Counted from the stretch's first letter, positions 1-7,775 are shown. The stretch is 64,000 nucleotides of DNA from Profundicola chukchiensis (GCF_029664245.1 NZ_JANAIE010000003.1:248001-312000), one strand, 5' to 3'. Program-made: numbers and translations. Notes: generated from the letters alone by a model not told the origin.

Positions 1-1
1 A

Positions 2-262
2 TTATCTCCAGGGAAATTTATTGAACAATATTTACACAGAGACGAAGATGGGGACTGGGTTTTGCAATCTGTGCCTTGCACATTTTTAGGACACGATAAT
101 TATTGTATGATTTATGATGTACGACCTAAAGCGTGTGCTGAGTTTCCACATACCGACAGACGAAAACTTTATCAAATAAATAATCTTACGATCAAAAATA
201 CATTGATTTGCCCTGCTGCTTATGAAGTCGTAGAAAGGATGAAAGAATTGTATAATAAATAG
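2..262 (+). CDS. YkgJ-type cysteine-cluster protein, 3' part only
   Basis: The reading frame is open from the window's left edge, so the gene starts upstream and only about 86 C-terminal residues are seen. The fragment has four spaced cysteines (in VPCTF, NYCMIY, KACAEF and LICPAA) and the run YDVRPKACAEFP, typical of the YkgJ / UPF0153 family, small proteins thought to bind a metal or Fe-S cluster. The family's N-terminal cysteine cluster must lie outside the window. The TTG at 62 could be read as a start, but the family resemblance continues upstream of it (GKFIEQYLHRDEDGDW), so it is internal. Exact function is unknown. Confidence 0.75.
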   Translation, partial: LSPGKFIEQYLHRDEDGDWVLQSVPCTFLGHDNYCMIYDVRPKACAEFPHTDRRKLYQINNLTIKNTLICPAAYEVVERMKELYNK

Positions 263-283
263 TTAAACAACATTTCTTTCTAA

Positions 284-379
284 AATCCTTTCATAATTAT
301 AGTTTATTTTCCATCAAAAATGCTTGGAAATTATAGTAGCAAATTTGGCTGGGGCGCTGGTCTCGACATTAGATTCTAA
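284..379 (+). pseudogene. possible remnant of an outer-membrane beta-barrel gene
   Basis: A short open frame after a stop at 281-283 encodes about 31 residues ending in FGWGAGLDIRF and a stop at 377-379; an ATG lies at 320. Alternating hydrophobic residues with a terminal phenylalanine is the signature of the last strand of Bacteroidota outer-membrane barrels. No body of such a gene precedes it, because the YkgJ-type gene ends at 262. A clear terminator follows at 404-433. I infer a decayed gene tail, but chance similarity over 12 residues is possible. Confidence 0.3.
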
Positions 380-403
380 TCCAATAATCAAGTTCAATAT
401 TTT

Positions 404-433
404 AAAGCCGCTTATAAGAATATATGCGGCTTT
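404..433 (+). terminator. hairpin, likely terminator
   Basis: Perfect 8-bp inverted repeat AAAGCCGC (404-411) and GCGGCTTT (426-433) with a 14-base loop, in an AT-rich gap. It lies after the YkgJ-type gene and the barrel-like remnant. The following sequence is AT-rich (TTTAATAATTTG) without a long T run. Confidence 0.6.
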
Positions 434-498
434 AATAATTTGTTAAATTATTGATTATTAACATATAAATAACTAAATTCGTTAATAAACCAAAATCT

Positions 499-897
499 AT
501 GAAAAATTTTATTATTGCACTGACATTGGTGTTTGTGGCTTGCGGAACTCCTCCTAAGGATACCAAGCTTAAAAACGTATCTGACTTTATTGTGGTTCAT
601 ACGCCACAACCTTTTGAAAAGGTTACCGGCACAATTGTTATTAAGGGAGAAGCTAGAGGAAACTATTTCTTTGAAGCAGATTTTCCTGTTGAAGTTGTTT
701 TAGAGAATGGAGAGGTAATCAATCATTACGCCATGGCTGATGATGAGTGGATGACAGAGGAATTTGTGCCTTTTACATCAACGATTGATATTTCTGGCTT
801 GGAGCCACAGGATGTTATTATAAAACTACACCGTAACAATCCATCTGACAATAGAGAAAATGATATGGTGATGGAGTTACCTGTTACAATAGATTAA
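499..897 (+). CDS. lipoprotein with Gmad2-like immunoglobulin domain
   Basis: 132 residues. The N terminus is a lipoprotein signal with the lipidated cysteine at residue 15 (VFVAC), so the mature protein should be membrane anchored. The rest resembles the Gmad2 beta-sandwich domain: a start like FEKVTGTIVIKGEA, an aromatic turn (NYFFEADFPVEV), a middle EEFVPF and a closing MELPVTID. Gmad2 domains occur in exported proteins of spore-formers and other bacteria; their ligand is not known. The stop codon overlaps the start of the next gene by one base (TAATG), implying co-transcription with the VOC protein. Function in this organism is unknown. Confidence 0.65.
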   Translation: MKNFIIALTLVFVACGTPPKDTKLKNVSDFIVVHTPQPFEKVTGTIVIKGEARGNYFFEADFPVEVVLENGEVINHYAMADDEWMTEEFVPFTSTIDISGLEPQDVIIKLHRNNPSDNRENDMVMELPVTID

Positions 898-1571
898 TGA
901 TTATAAAACATCTCACTTTACACGCTCAAAACTTAGCACAGCAAAAGAACTTCTTTGTAGATGTGTTGGGTTTTGAGCTTATTCATGAGAGTGAAAAAAG
1001 TTTTGAAATTCGAGCGGGTTTAAGCATTCTTAAATTTGAATATCATCCTGGATACAAAGCTTACCATTTTGCTTTCGGTATCCCCTTTTCAATGTACAAG
1101 GCTGCATTTTCTTGGCTTAACGAACGTGTTGAAATCATAAAAGATGGAGAAAACGAAATCGTTGACTTTCCTGCTTGGGATGCTAAAGCGATTTATTTCT
1201 ATGATCAAGATCAAAATATTTGTGAGTTTATCGCGCGAAAAAGCATTCCTGAAAACATAGATGAGAGTTTTAGTTTAAATCACATTTTCAATGTGGCAGA
1301 AATTGGACTTGTAACTTCTAACATCAAAAACACTTTTGATAAGATTCACCAGAAAACAAGTGTAAAAATGTATGATGGCAGTTTAGATAGGTTTCTCGCC
1401 GTTGGTGATAACGACGGTTTATTTATATGTATAGACCCAAACAAAAAAGATTGGTTTCCAACCAATGACAAAGCAGAAATTGCTGACTTCGTAGCTGAAG
1501 TGGAGATTTTAGATAAAAATTATTCCATTCAATATCTAAATGGGGAATTAGAAATCTCAAGCTTAAACTAA
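897..1571 (+). CDS. VOC-superfamily (glyoxalase-like) protein
   Basis: 224 residues with two VOC-type modules. The first starts IKHLTLHAQNLAQQKNFFVDVLGFEL and ends with YFYDQDQNICEFIAR, where the glutamate matches the usual metal ligand position. The second, more divergent half starts around residue 135 (AEIGLVTSNI). The superfamily covers glyoxalase I, ring-cleaving dioxygenases and antibiotic-binding proteins, and the substrate cannot be told from sequence. It is translationally coupled to the upstream lipoprotein, and its 3' end overlaps the convergent rsmI by four bases. Confidence 0.75.
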   Translation: MIIKHLTLHAQNLAQQKNFFVDVLGFELIHESEKSFEIRAGLSILKFEYHPGYKAYHFAFGIPFSMYKAAFSWLNERVEIIKDGENEIVDFPAWDAKAIYFYDQDQNICEFIARKSIPENIDESFSLNHIFNVAEIGLVTSNIKNTFDKIHQKTSVKMYDGSLDRFLAVGDNDGLFICIDPNKKDWFPTNDKAEIADFVAEVEILDKNYSIQYLNGELEISSLN

Positions 1572-2245
1572 ACAGTTTTCCCCTCCACAACAAGTACCAT
1601 TTCGCCTTTTAGATTTCTTTCTTTTGTAATCTCCAAAAGTTCAGAAAGACTATAGCGTAAAGTTTCTTCAAATTTCTTGGTTAATTCCCTAGACAAAGAA
1701 GCCTTCCTATCGCCTCCAAAATACTCAACTAAATCCTTAAGTGTTTTTCCAATTTTATGTGGAGATTCATAGAAAACCATAGTTCTATCTTCCTCTGCCA
1801 ACTTTTTTAGTTGTGTTTGCCTACCTTTTTTAACCGGCAAGAAGCCAACAAAAAGAAACTCATGATTTGGTAAGGCTGATAAAATTAAAGCAGGTACAAA
1901 AGCCGTAGCTCCCGGCAAGACTTCTACATCTAATTTATTCTCAACACACGCACGAAGCAGTAAAAATCCTGGATCTGAAATTCCAGGTGTTCCAGCATCT
2001 GTAATCAAACCAAAGGTTTTTCCTTGTGCTATTTCATTTACAATCTTATCCGTGGTTGTATGTTCGTTGTGTGCATGATGCGCATGCATAGGAGTCGTAA
2101 TGTCATAGTGCTGAAGTAATTTAGCACTATTTCTAGTATCCTCTGCTAAAATTACATCCACATTCTTCAAAACCTCAACAGAGCGATAAGTTATATCACC
2201 AAGATTTCCTATGGGCGTTGGAATTAAATAAAGTCTTCCTGCCAT
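1568..2245 (-). CDS. rsmI: 16S rRNA (cytidine-1402-2'-O)-methyltransferase
   Basis: 225 residues, slightly shorter than the E. coli enzyme. RsmI methylates the ribose of C1402 in the ribosomal decoding centre using S-adenosylmethionine. The tetrapyrrole-methylase fold is visible: N-terminal LYLIPTPIGNLGDIT, AEDTRN near residue 35, LITDAGTPGISDPG near residue 80 and the cofactor-loop motif LPGATAFVPAL. It lies 3 bases downstream of the acidic protein gene on the same strand, so the two are probably one transcript. The stop codon overlaps that of the convergent VOC gene. Confidence 0.95.
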   Translation of the reverse strand: MAGRLYLIPTPIGNLGDITYRSVEVLKNVDVILAEDTRNSAKLLQHYDITTPMHAHHAHNEHTTTDKIVNEIAQGKTFGLITDAGTPGISDPGFLLLRACVENKLDVEVLPGATAFVPALILSALPNHEFLFVGFLPVKKGRQTQLKKLAEEDRTMVFYESPHKIGKTLKDLVEYFGGDRKASLSRELTKKFEETLRYSLSELLEITKERNLKGEMVLVVEGKTV

Positions 2246-2248
2246 AGC

Positions 2249-3091
2249 TTAATCAAATCTATTTTTAACTAATTCTTTCAATCGATCAATATACTCTTCT
2301 TTATCGGTCCAGTCCATTTCTCGCACTAAATCCTTCAGGTAATCTTTAGAATCTGCATGGGTTTCTAAATGATTTAAAGTATTAATTACTAAATCCATGG
2401 CTTCGGAATCTCCATCAAATAACTGATGTAAAAAAGCTATTCTATCATTAAAATCAACTTGTAGTTTAGGTAAGTTCGAACTTTTTGGTAAGTATCTTTC
2501 ATAATCCTCACCATACGTATTAACCTCGTCTTCAAAAGTACCCACGTGCTTGAAGCTTTCTTCTTCTAATACTTCTTCCTCAACTTCTAATTTCGATTCA
2601 TCTTCTTGCGTGACTTCTGGCTCGAATTCTTTAAAGCTATCATCTTCAACTTCAGCCGTTGTAGATTTAAAATCTTCGCTTTCTATACCAGCATCAATCT
2701 CGGCAATTCTATCCTTTGAAAAGTCAGTTACATTTTCTGTAAAATCACTAGATACATGGTTTTCTTCAGCTTTAAATTCAACCTCTTCTTTATCGAAATT
2801 GTATTCTTTTGGCTTTTCATCCTCAAAAACCTCATCACCGAAAAACTCATCTGAACTAGAATCCTCCTCATCATCGCTAAAATCTTGGACTGGAATAGGT
2901 TGATCGAAAACATCTAATCCTATATTCTTACGTTCTAAAAATTTAAGATTAATAAATTTTTCGTGTAGAGTTTTGAACTTAATTTCTTGAGAAATCAAGC
3001 CAACAAATGAATTTGATTTAGCAATTTCTGCAGCTAATTCTTTTATATCGCGAACCAACTCATTTTTAAGTTGATCTAATTGATTTTCCAT
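2249..3091 (-). CDS. acidic protein with conserved C-terminal domain, unknown function
   Basis: 280 residues with three parts. The N-terminal ~55 residues look helical (IKELAAEIAKSNSFVGLISQEI). Residues ~60-195 are dominated by Glu, Asp and Ser and are probably disordered. A C-terminal domain of about 75 residues (DFNDRIAFLHQLFDGDSEAMDLVINTL to the end) is of a kind I recall as conserved in Bacteroidota proteins of similar layout. No catalytic motif is visible, and there is no signal peptide, so it is probably cytoplasmic. It is 3 bases upstream of rsmI and likely co-transcribed; a role linked to translation would be a guess from position only. Confidence 0.8.
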   Translation of the reverse strand: MENQLDQLKNELVRDIKELAAEIAKSNSFVGLISQEIKFKTLHEKFINLKFLERKNIGLDVFDQPIPVQDFSDDEEDSSSDEFFGDEVFEDEKPKEYNFDKEEVEFKAEENHVSSDFTENVTDFSKDRIAEIDAGIESEDFKSTTAEVEDDSFKEFEPEVTQEDESKLEVEEEVLEEESFKHVGTFEDEVNTYGEDYERYLPKSSNLPKLQVDFNDRIAFLHQLFDGDSEAMDLVINTLNHLETHADSKDYLKDLVREMDWTDKEEYIDRLKELVKNRFD

Positions 3092-3142
3092 GATCTAAAA
3101 TTAAGTTATAAAGGTACTAACTTTGGTGATTAAATTAATATT

Positions 3143-3180
3143 AAAAAATAATTCTACACAAGTTAAACTTATGTAGAATT
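3143..3180 (-). terminator. terminator of the DUF4136 lipoprotein gene
   Basis: Inverted repeat AATTCTACA (3150-3158) and TGTAGAATT (3172-3180), extended inward by four pairs across a C-A mismatch. On the minus strand it is followed by TATTTTTTAA. A second hairpin, TTTTGTTAC with GTAACAAAA (about 3187-3218), lies between it and the gene end, so the arrangement is a tandem pair. Confidence 0.65.
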
Positions 3181-3232
3181 ATTAATTTTTGTTACTCACT
3201 TAAACAGGGGTAACAAAAGTCAAAAGAAAGGA

Positions 3233-3757
3233 TTATTTTCTTTTGGGTGGATATTTTGCTAAAATTTCTTCTACAGCTAAAGGAATTTTGGTTGCTTTTC
3301 TCTCAATGTCAGAAACGTTTAATCCCTCTCCGACACCTTGCCAAACTAGCGTATTTTGTCTTCTATCGATAAAATCTAAAATAATTGATCCCTCTTTATA
3401 CTGATGCACTCTTTGAGAGGCTCCCCAATAAGGACCACCCCACCATGGATCGTAGTATGGATCTACATTTACTCGAGTTTTGCTCTTAGCAGACAAGTTA
3501 ATTACTAAATCAGCATTTGTTTCAGCTGTTGCAGCAGTCATTCCTTTAGAAGATAAAGTTTGACCAATAGCTTCAACGATTCTTCTTTTATCTAAATCGT
3601 TCATTTTAAGATCGGCTAAACCTTTTTGATGAAATGCGAAGGTTTTATACTGACTAAAATCTGCGTTTCTGTCGTAATCACTCGAAACACGTACGGTGTT
3701 ACAGGAAGTAAATGCTAAAAGCATTAAAATTCCGAATATTGTATATAAGTTTCTCAT
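3233..3757 (-). CDS. DUF4136 lipoprotein
   Basis: 174 residues. The lipoprotein signal has its cysteine at residue 19 (AFTSC). The mature part follows the DUF4136 pattern: VSSDYDRNADFSQYKTFAF near the start, a central NADLVINLSAK, an aromatic DPWWGGPYW stretch, and GSIILDFIDRRQNTLVWQG near the end. DUF4136 proteins are envelope lipoproteins of unknown function, common in Bacteroidota and Proteobacteria. It is a single-gene unit with hairpins downstream and a 117-base gap before the next minus-strand gene. Confidence 0.85.
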   Translation of the reverse strand: MRNLYTIFGILMLLAFTSCNTVRVSSDYDRNADFSQYKTFAFHQKGLADLKMNDLDKRRIVEAIGQTLSSKGMTAATAETNADLVINLSAKSKTRVNVDPYYDPWWGGPYWGASQRVHQYKEGSIILDFIDRRQNTLVWQGVGEGLNVSDIERKATKIPLAVEEILAKYPPKRK

Positions 3758-3874
3758 ATTAAGTATTTTTCTTAATAATAATCAAAAAGTATTCCACTAG
3801 ATGTTAAAATTTTAGACACATTGTTTAAAAGTTTCTAAGTCTAAATTTCATTCATCAAAATTTATAGATTGAGA

Positions 3875-4042
3875 CTATTTTTTCTTAAAAGAGTCTGTTT
3901 TCTTATCATATCCATAGGGACAATGACGACATCCGCTCTTGCAGCAATATCCTCTTTTTAGCAAGTATTGCGCTGTAAATACTTTATAGCCTTCTGGGGT
4001 TAAGTAGTAATCTCCCTCTTCTATTGGAACACGTTTTTTCAC
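3875..4042 (-). CDS. DUF5522-like small cysteine-rich protein
   Basis: 55 residues from a GTG start at 4042. The core is DYYLTPEGYKVFTAQYLLKRGYCC followed by KSGCRHCPYGY, so the C-terminal half holds four cysteines (CC, C, C) and a histidine, suggesting metal binding. I recognise this as the DUF5522 family, about this long. The frame stays open to an ATG at 4147, but that would overlap the divergent gene by 16 bases and add a poorly conserved-looking extension. A TAACTTTG box five bases upstream of the GTG also supports the short form. Function unknown. Confidence 0.75.
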   Translation of the reverse strand: MKKRVPIEEGDYYLTPEGYKVFTAQYLLKRGYCCKSGCRHCPYGYDKKTDSFKKK

Positions 4043-4047
4043 TCTAA

Positions 4048-4055
4048 CAAAGTTA
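4048..4055 (-). promoter_or_regulatory. -7 promoter box of the DUF5522-like gene
   Basis: Minus-strand TAACTTTG matches the Bacteroidota TAnnTTTG element. It ends five bases before the GTG start, implying a leaderless or very short-leader mRNA. Confidence 0.5.
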
Positions 4056-4131
4056 ATTATAAATTTGAAATAAAATTTAGGCGTACTTTTTGGATTTAAT
4101 TTAGTACAATTTTTATTTCGAATCTTTAAAT

Positions 4132-4455
4132 ATGATTTTAGTAACACGTAAAATCTTCAGAAAAAGCTTTATTGCTATGGCCATTTTCCCTTTTATACTC
4201 TTAAGGGATAAAGATTTACGTTTAAACCAAAGATTAATTAACCACGAAAGGATTCACTTACGCCAACAATTAGAATTGCTGATTTTACCCTTTTACATTT
4301 GGTATTTTATAGAATACTTGATCCGTTTAATTCAATATAAAAATGCACATCAAGCCTATTTAAATATTTCATTTGAACGCGAGGCTTATTGTAATGATGA
4401 AGATTTAGAATTTTTACAAAATCGCAAATTATTTAATTTTCTTAGATTTTTATAA
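4132..4455 (+). CDS. small membrane protein with HExxH motif, putative metallopeptidase
   Basis: 107 residues. The sequence has HERIH (residues 38-42), a zincin-type HExxH motif, and FEREAY at 81-86, where a glutamate could be the third zinc ligand. Between them lies a hydrophobic helix (LLILPFYIWYFIEYLIRLI, ~49-68), and a short N-terminal hydrophobic stretch (AMAIFPFILL) precedes it. This layout suggests a membrane-associated peptidase-like protein, but no activity has been shown here and I cannot name a characterised relative. It is divergently arranged with the DUF5522-like gene, with about 90 bases between the two starts. Confidence 0.7.
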   Translation: MILVTRKIFRKSFIAMAIFPFILLRDKDLRLNQRLINHERIHLRQQLELLILPFYIWYFIEYLIRLIQYKNAHQAYLNISFEREAYCNDEDLEFLQNRKLFNFLRFL

Positions 4456-4663
4456 AAAGTTGTATGATATAGATAATAAATTTAAGCTATCTATTAAAAT
4501 TGGAAATGGGAATAATGTAAAAAATTAAATGCAAATTTTATTATAAAACCGAAATATCTTAAACACTTGAAATTTGGCATTCAAATAATCCATTTATACT
4601 TTAATATAATGAATAGTTAAAATTTGTTAATATTATTGTAGGATTATTATAAAATTTATAATT
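4456..4663. other. AT-rich gap, weak hairpin only
   Basis: About 208 bases with no convincing gene. A weak 7-bp inverted repeat, ATAGATA (4469-4475) with TATCTAT (4488-4494), lies just after the HExxH gene and might act as its terminator. Nothing else stands out before the small membrane protein gene. Confidence 0.4.
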
Positions 4664-4843
4664 ATGAATTATAGAATAATTCTATTTGTGTTTTTAATAA
4701 TTTTAATATTCACCATTATTCGTGGTCTTCTTTTTAAATATTTTTTAGATGATACCTATTTAAACCAAGGAATAGTTTTATTTTTTGAATTAATAATAAT
4801 TATAATATTAGGTTTATTATTACGTAAGCGTAAAAATTTCTAA
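4664..4843 (+). CDS. 59-residue small membrane protein
   Basis: ATG at 4664, stop TAA at 4841-4843. The product has two hydrophobic helices, residues ~5-19 (IILFVFLIILIFTII) and ~36-51 (IVLFFELIIIIILGLL), joined by a short charged linker (YFLDDTYLNQG), and ends in the basic tail RKRKNF. Basic residues on the C-terminal side predict both ends in the cytoplasm. The two-helix hairpin and positive tail look like a real small membrane protein rather than a random AT-rich frame. No family recognised. It converges on recA, with the recA terminator between them. Confidence 0.5.
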   Translation: MNYRIILFVFLIILIFTIIRGLLFKYFLDDTYLNQGIVLFFELIIIIILGLLLRKRKNF

Positions 4844-4882
4844 GCTTCTAACTTTACCAAATTGAAGCATATTAGATTTAAT

Positions 4883-4915
4883 AAAAAAAAGCCTTCTTGA
4901 ATTACTCCAAGAAGG
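4883..4915 (-). terminator. recA terminator
   Basis: Inverted repeat CCTTCTTG (4892-4899) and CAAGAAGG (4908-4915), 8-base loop. On the minus strand it is followed by an eight-base T run (4883-4890). It sits 28 bases downstream of recA. Confidence 0.85.
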
Positions 4916-4943
4916 TTGATAAAATATGAATTAAAAACTGAAC

Positions 4944-5951
4944 TTAAGCTTTTTCTGCTAATTCTGCTTTAATTTTAGCTTCAATTTCTTCCATTAATTC
5001 TGGATTATCTTTCAGCACATCTTTCACAGAGTCACGACCCTGGCCTAGTCTAGCATCATCGTAAGAGTACCATGAACCAGATTTTTTAACGATTCCCATA
5101 TCTACTCCTATATCCAAAACTTCACCTACTTTAGAAACGCCTTCTCCATACATAATGTCGAATTCGGCCAATCTAAATGGTGGGGCAACTTTATTTTTAA
5201 CAACTTTCACACGCGTTCTGTTACCACTTGCATCATTGTTTCCATCTTTAATTTGGGTAGATCTTCTAATATCTAAACGAATTGAAGAGTAGAATTTTAA
5301 GGCATTACCACCAGTTGTAGTTTCTGGGTTACCGAACATAACACCAATTTTCTCACGTAATTGGTTAATGAAGATAATCGTACATTTAGTTTTATTAACG
5401 GTTGCAGTAAGCTTACGTAATGCTTGAGACATCAATCGGGCTTGTAATCCCATCTTAGAATCTCCCATTTCACCTTCAATCTCTGCTTTAGGCGTTAGAG
5501 CTGCTACCGAGTCAATAACCAGAATATCAATGGCACCCGAACGGATTAAGTTATCGGCGATTTCTAAAGCTTGCTCACCATTATCTGGTTGAGAAATAAT
5601 TAGATTTTCGATATCAATCCCTAAGTTTTGTGCGTAATATCGATCAAAAGCGTGCTCAGCATCAATAAATGCTGCTGTACCACCTTGTTTTTGAGCCTCG
5701 GCAATAGCATGTAATGCTAAAGTTGTTTTACCAGAAGATTCTGGTCCATAAATTTCAATGATTCTACCTCTAGGGTAACCTCCTACTCCTAAAGCCAAGT
5801 CTAAACCTAAAGATCCCGAAGGAATAACTGGAATATCTTCTTCTATAGCACTATCTCCCATGCGCATAACGGCACCTTTACCGTATGCTTTATCCATCTT
5901 GTCTAAAACAAGTTGAAGGGCTTTCTTTTTTGCGTCTGTATTATCTGCCAT
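4944..5951 (-). CDS. recA: recombinase RecA
   Basis: 335 residues, full length. RecA forms filaments on single-stranded DNA, drives strand exchange and stimulates LexA-type self-cleavage. The Walker A motif GPESSGKTT is at 69-77, followed by [10 protein letters not shown], the Walker B-type strand [10 protein letters not shown], the DNA-binding loop regions [16 protein letters not shown] and the signature [22 protein letters not shown]. The C-terminal tail is acidic and short. It is 12 bases downstream of bcp on the same strand, so the two are probably co-transcribed. I see no LexA-type operator upstream. Confidence 0.99.
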   Translation of the reverse strand: MADNTDAKKKALQLVLDKMDKAYGKGAVMRMGDSAIEEDIPVIPSGSLGLDLALGVGGYPRGRIIEIYGPESSGKTTLALHAIAEAQKQGGTAAFIDAEHAFDRYYAQNLGIDIENLIISQPDNGEQALEIADNLIRSGAIDILVIDSVAALTPKAEIEGEMGDSKMGLQARLMSQALRKLTATVNKTKCTIIFINQLREKIGVMFGNPETTTGGNALKFYSSIRLDIRRSTQIKDGNNDASGNRTRVKVVKNKVAPPFRLAEFDIMYGEGVSKVGEVLDIGVDMGIVKKSGSWYSYDDARLGQGRDSVKDVLKDNPELMEEIEAKIKAELAEKA

Positions 5952-5963
5952 TTGACTATTTTT

Positions 5964-6422
5964 TTAATTCTCTAAAATTTGATTGGTGTGATCCTTTGTC
6001 TTCACCTTTTTAATGACTCTTTCTATAATTCCATTTTCGTCGATTAGAAAAGTAGTTCTGTGAATTCCTTCATATTCCTTTCCCATAAATTTCTTAGGCC
6101 CCCAAACTCCAAAAGCTTCAATCATTTCCTTATTTTCATCTGAAATCAAAGGAAATTTAAATCCATATTTCTCGGAAAAATTCTTTTGTCTTCTTACAGT
6201 GTCGGCACTTGCACCTACTACTTTATATCCTTTTGCTGCTAGAGCGTCTAGATTATCATTTAAATTACAAGCCTCAGCCGTACATCCTGGTGTGCTCGCT
6301 TTTGGATAAAAGAAAACCACCAATTTTTCACCTTTGAAATCCTCGTAAGAAATTGGATTCCCATCTTGATCTAATCCTTTGAAATTAGGCACTTTATCGC
6401 CTTCTTTTAGCATATTCATCAT
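5964..6422 (-). CDS. bcp: thioredoxin-dependent peroxiredoxin (BCP/PrxQ)
   Basis: 152 residues. Reduces hydroperoxides using a peroxidatic cysteine, with reducing power from thioredoxin. The active-site segment YPKASTPGCTAEACNL has the peroxidatic Cys47 and the resolving Cys52, the Cys-x4-Cys spacing of atypical two-cysteine PrxQ enzymes. DFKGEKLVVFFYP and GIHRTTFLIDENG are further family motifs. The start has several ATGs in a row (MMNM); any of residues 1, 2 or 4 could be used. Pairing with recA would join peroxide defence with DNA repair in one transcript. Confidence 0.95.
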   Translation of the reverse strand: MMNMLKEGDKVPNFKGLDQDGNPISYEDFKGEKLVVFFYPKASTPGCTAEACNLNDNLDALAAKGYKVVGASADTVRRQKNFSEKYGFKFPLISDENKEMIEAFGVWGPKKFMGKEYEGIHRTTFLIDENGIIERVIKKVKTKDHTNQILEN

Positions 6423-6426
6423 TTTG

Positions 6427-6434
6427 TAAATATA
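6427..6434 (-). promoter_or_regulatory. -7-like box upstream of bcp
   Basis: Minus-strand TATATTTA, one base from TAnnTTTG, followed by CAAA and the first ATG of bcp. The identical arrangement (TTTA-CAAA-ATG) precedes the DAHP synthase gene at 37962. Confidence 0.4.
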
Positions 6435-6467
6435 ACGAATATTTAGGGATTTTGAAGCTTCTAAATC

Positions 6468-7718
6468 TTAAACTATTGCAAAGCCTACAGACCTTAAATC
6501 TTGCCAAAAAGTAGGATAAGATTTATCAACAACTGCTTCATCATTGATTTTCAATGGCATTTTTAAAGCAAGCGGAGCGAAAGCCATCGCCATCCTATGG
6601 TCTTGATAAGTTTCTATCGTTGGAATATCGTTGACATTATTAAATGCCACTAGTTCGATACTATTCTCGGTAATTACCGTATCAACACCCAATTTCTTAA
6701 GCTCATTTTTCATAGCCTCTAAACGATCGGTTTCTTTTAGTTTTAGTGTATGCAGTCCTGTGAGTTTTGCTTTAATTTTTAAACCCGCACAAGTAAGTGC
6801 AATCGTTTGAGCAATATCCGGTGTATTGTTTAAGTTTAATTCTATAGACTCAGGGAATTTAAAATCGGTAATCTTTTTTAATTTTAAGACATCGTCTTCA
6901 ATTTCTGATTGAATACCAAAATATTGAGCATAAATCTGCTTTAACGAAGCATCACCTTGTAAACTTTGATTTTTGTAGGAAGAAAGTTCTATTTCTGATG
7001 ATTCAGAAAGAGCAAGCATACTAAACCAATAGGAAGCAGAGCTCCAATCTGATTCTACCAATACATTTTGTTCAGAAATATTCTTTATAGGACTGACTTG
7101 CAAACCTTTATCTAACCACTTAACATCAATACCTATTGAATCTAGCTGTTGCTTTGTCATTTCGATATAAGGACGCGAAGTTAACTCCCCTAAAAAATGA
7201 ATCTTCAGTCCATTTGGCAATATAGGTGCAACCAAAAGCAAAGCTGTGATGTACTGACTACTAATATCGGCACGAATTTCTAATTCATCGTTTAAACTAG
7301 ATTTAGCTCTGATTCTAAGTGGGGGAAAGCCTTCTTTTTTAATGTATGAAATATTACATCCTAAGCTATTTAGACCTGTTACTAGTGGTTCAATAGGGCG
7401 TTGTTGCATTCGTTCAGAACCGGTTAATATTATCTCCACATCCGTTTGAATGGCAAAAAATGCTGTAAGAAAACGCATGGCTGTTCCTGTATGCCCAATA
7501 TTAATTTCTGAGGCTTTATTTTGAATATTCGACCTAGAATTAAAAAGATTTAATGCTTCTAATAGAACCTTCGTATCCTCTGAATTACTCAGATTCTCTA
7601 TGCGATGAATGTTTGGAAATAGTTGCTGAAGAATCAACCAACGATTGCTTTCGCTTTTGGAACCCGTTATTTGGATTTTACCATTTATTTCTGAAGTTGG
7701 ATGAGAAAGTTGGAGCAT
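6468..7718 (-). CDS. aroA: 3-phosphoshikimate 1-carboxyvinyltransferase (EPSP synthase)
   Basis: 416 residues, about 10 fewer than E. coli AroA. Transfers enolpyruvyl from phosphoenolpyruvate to shikimate 3-phosphate, the sixth step of the shikimate pathway. Motifs: ITGSKSESNR (17-26) for substrate binding, HTGTAMRFLTAF matching the GNSGTAMRPL-type loop, LTGSERMQQRPI matching GDxxLxxRPM, KETDRLEAM and YQDHRMAMAF near the C terminus. The glycine of the canonical LFLGNAGTA loop is present. The MazG-like gene lies upstream on the same strand, but a strong hairpin separates them. Confidence 0.95.
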   Translation of the reverse strand: MLQLSHPTSEINGKIQITGSKSESNRWLILQQLFPNIHRIENLSNSEDTKVLLEALNLFNSRSNIQNKASEINIGHTGTAMRFLTAFFAIQTDVEIILTGSERMQQRPIEPLVTGLNSLGCNISYIKKEGFPPLRIRAKSSLNDELEIRADISSQYITALLLVAPILPNGLKIHFLGELTSRPYIEMTKQQLDSIGIDVKWLDKGLQVSPIKNISEQNVLVESDWSSASYWFSMLALSESSEIELSSYKNQSLQGDASLKQIYAQYFGIQSEIEDDVLKLKKITDFKFPESIELNLNNTPDIAQTIALTCAGLKIKAKLTGLHTLKLKETDRLEAMKNELKKLGVDTVITENSIELVAFNNVNDIPTIETYQDHRMAMAFAPLALKMPLKINDEAVVDKSYPTFWQDLRSVGFAIV

Positions 7719-7732
7719 CGTTTTTAAAACTA

Positions 7733-7775
7733 AAAAATAAAGCTAACTCAGTTTTAATTTAAAACCAAGTTAGCT
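7733..7775 (-). terminator. terminator after the MazG-like gene
   Basis: Inverted repeat AGCTAACT (7741-7748) with AGTTAGCT (7768-7775), extended by GTTTT/AAAAC after a two-base mismatch. On the minus strand it is followed by TTATTTTTTAG. It suggests that aroA, downstream, needs its own promoter or read-through. Confidence 0.8.

Noticed and set aside
2550-2903. A serine-rich frame on the plus strand of 117 codons
   Set aside because: It lies antisense to the acidic protein; Ser runs mirror its Glu/Asp codons, and it has no promoter or domain.
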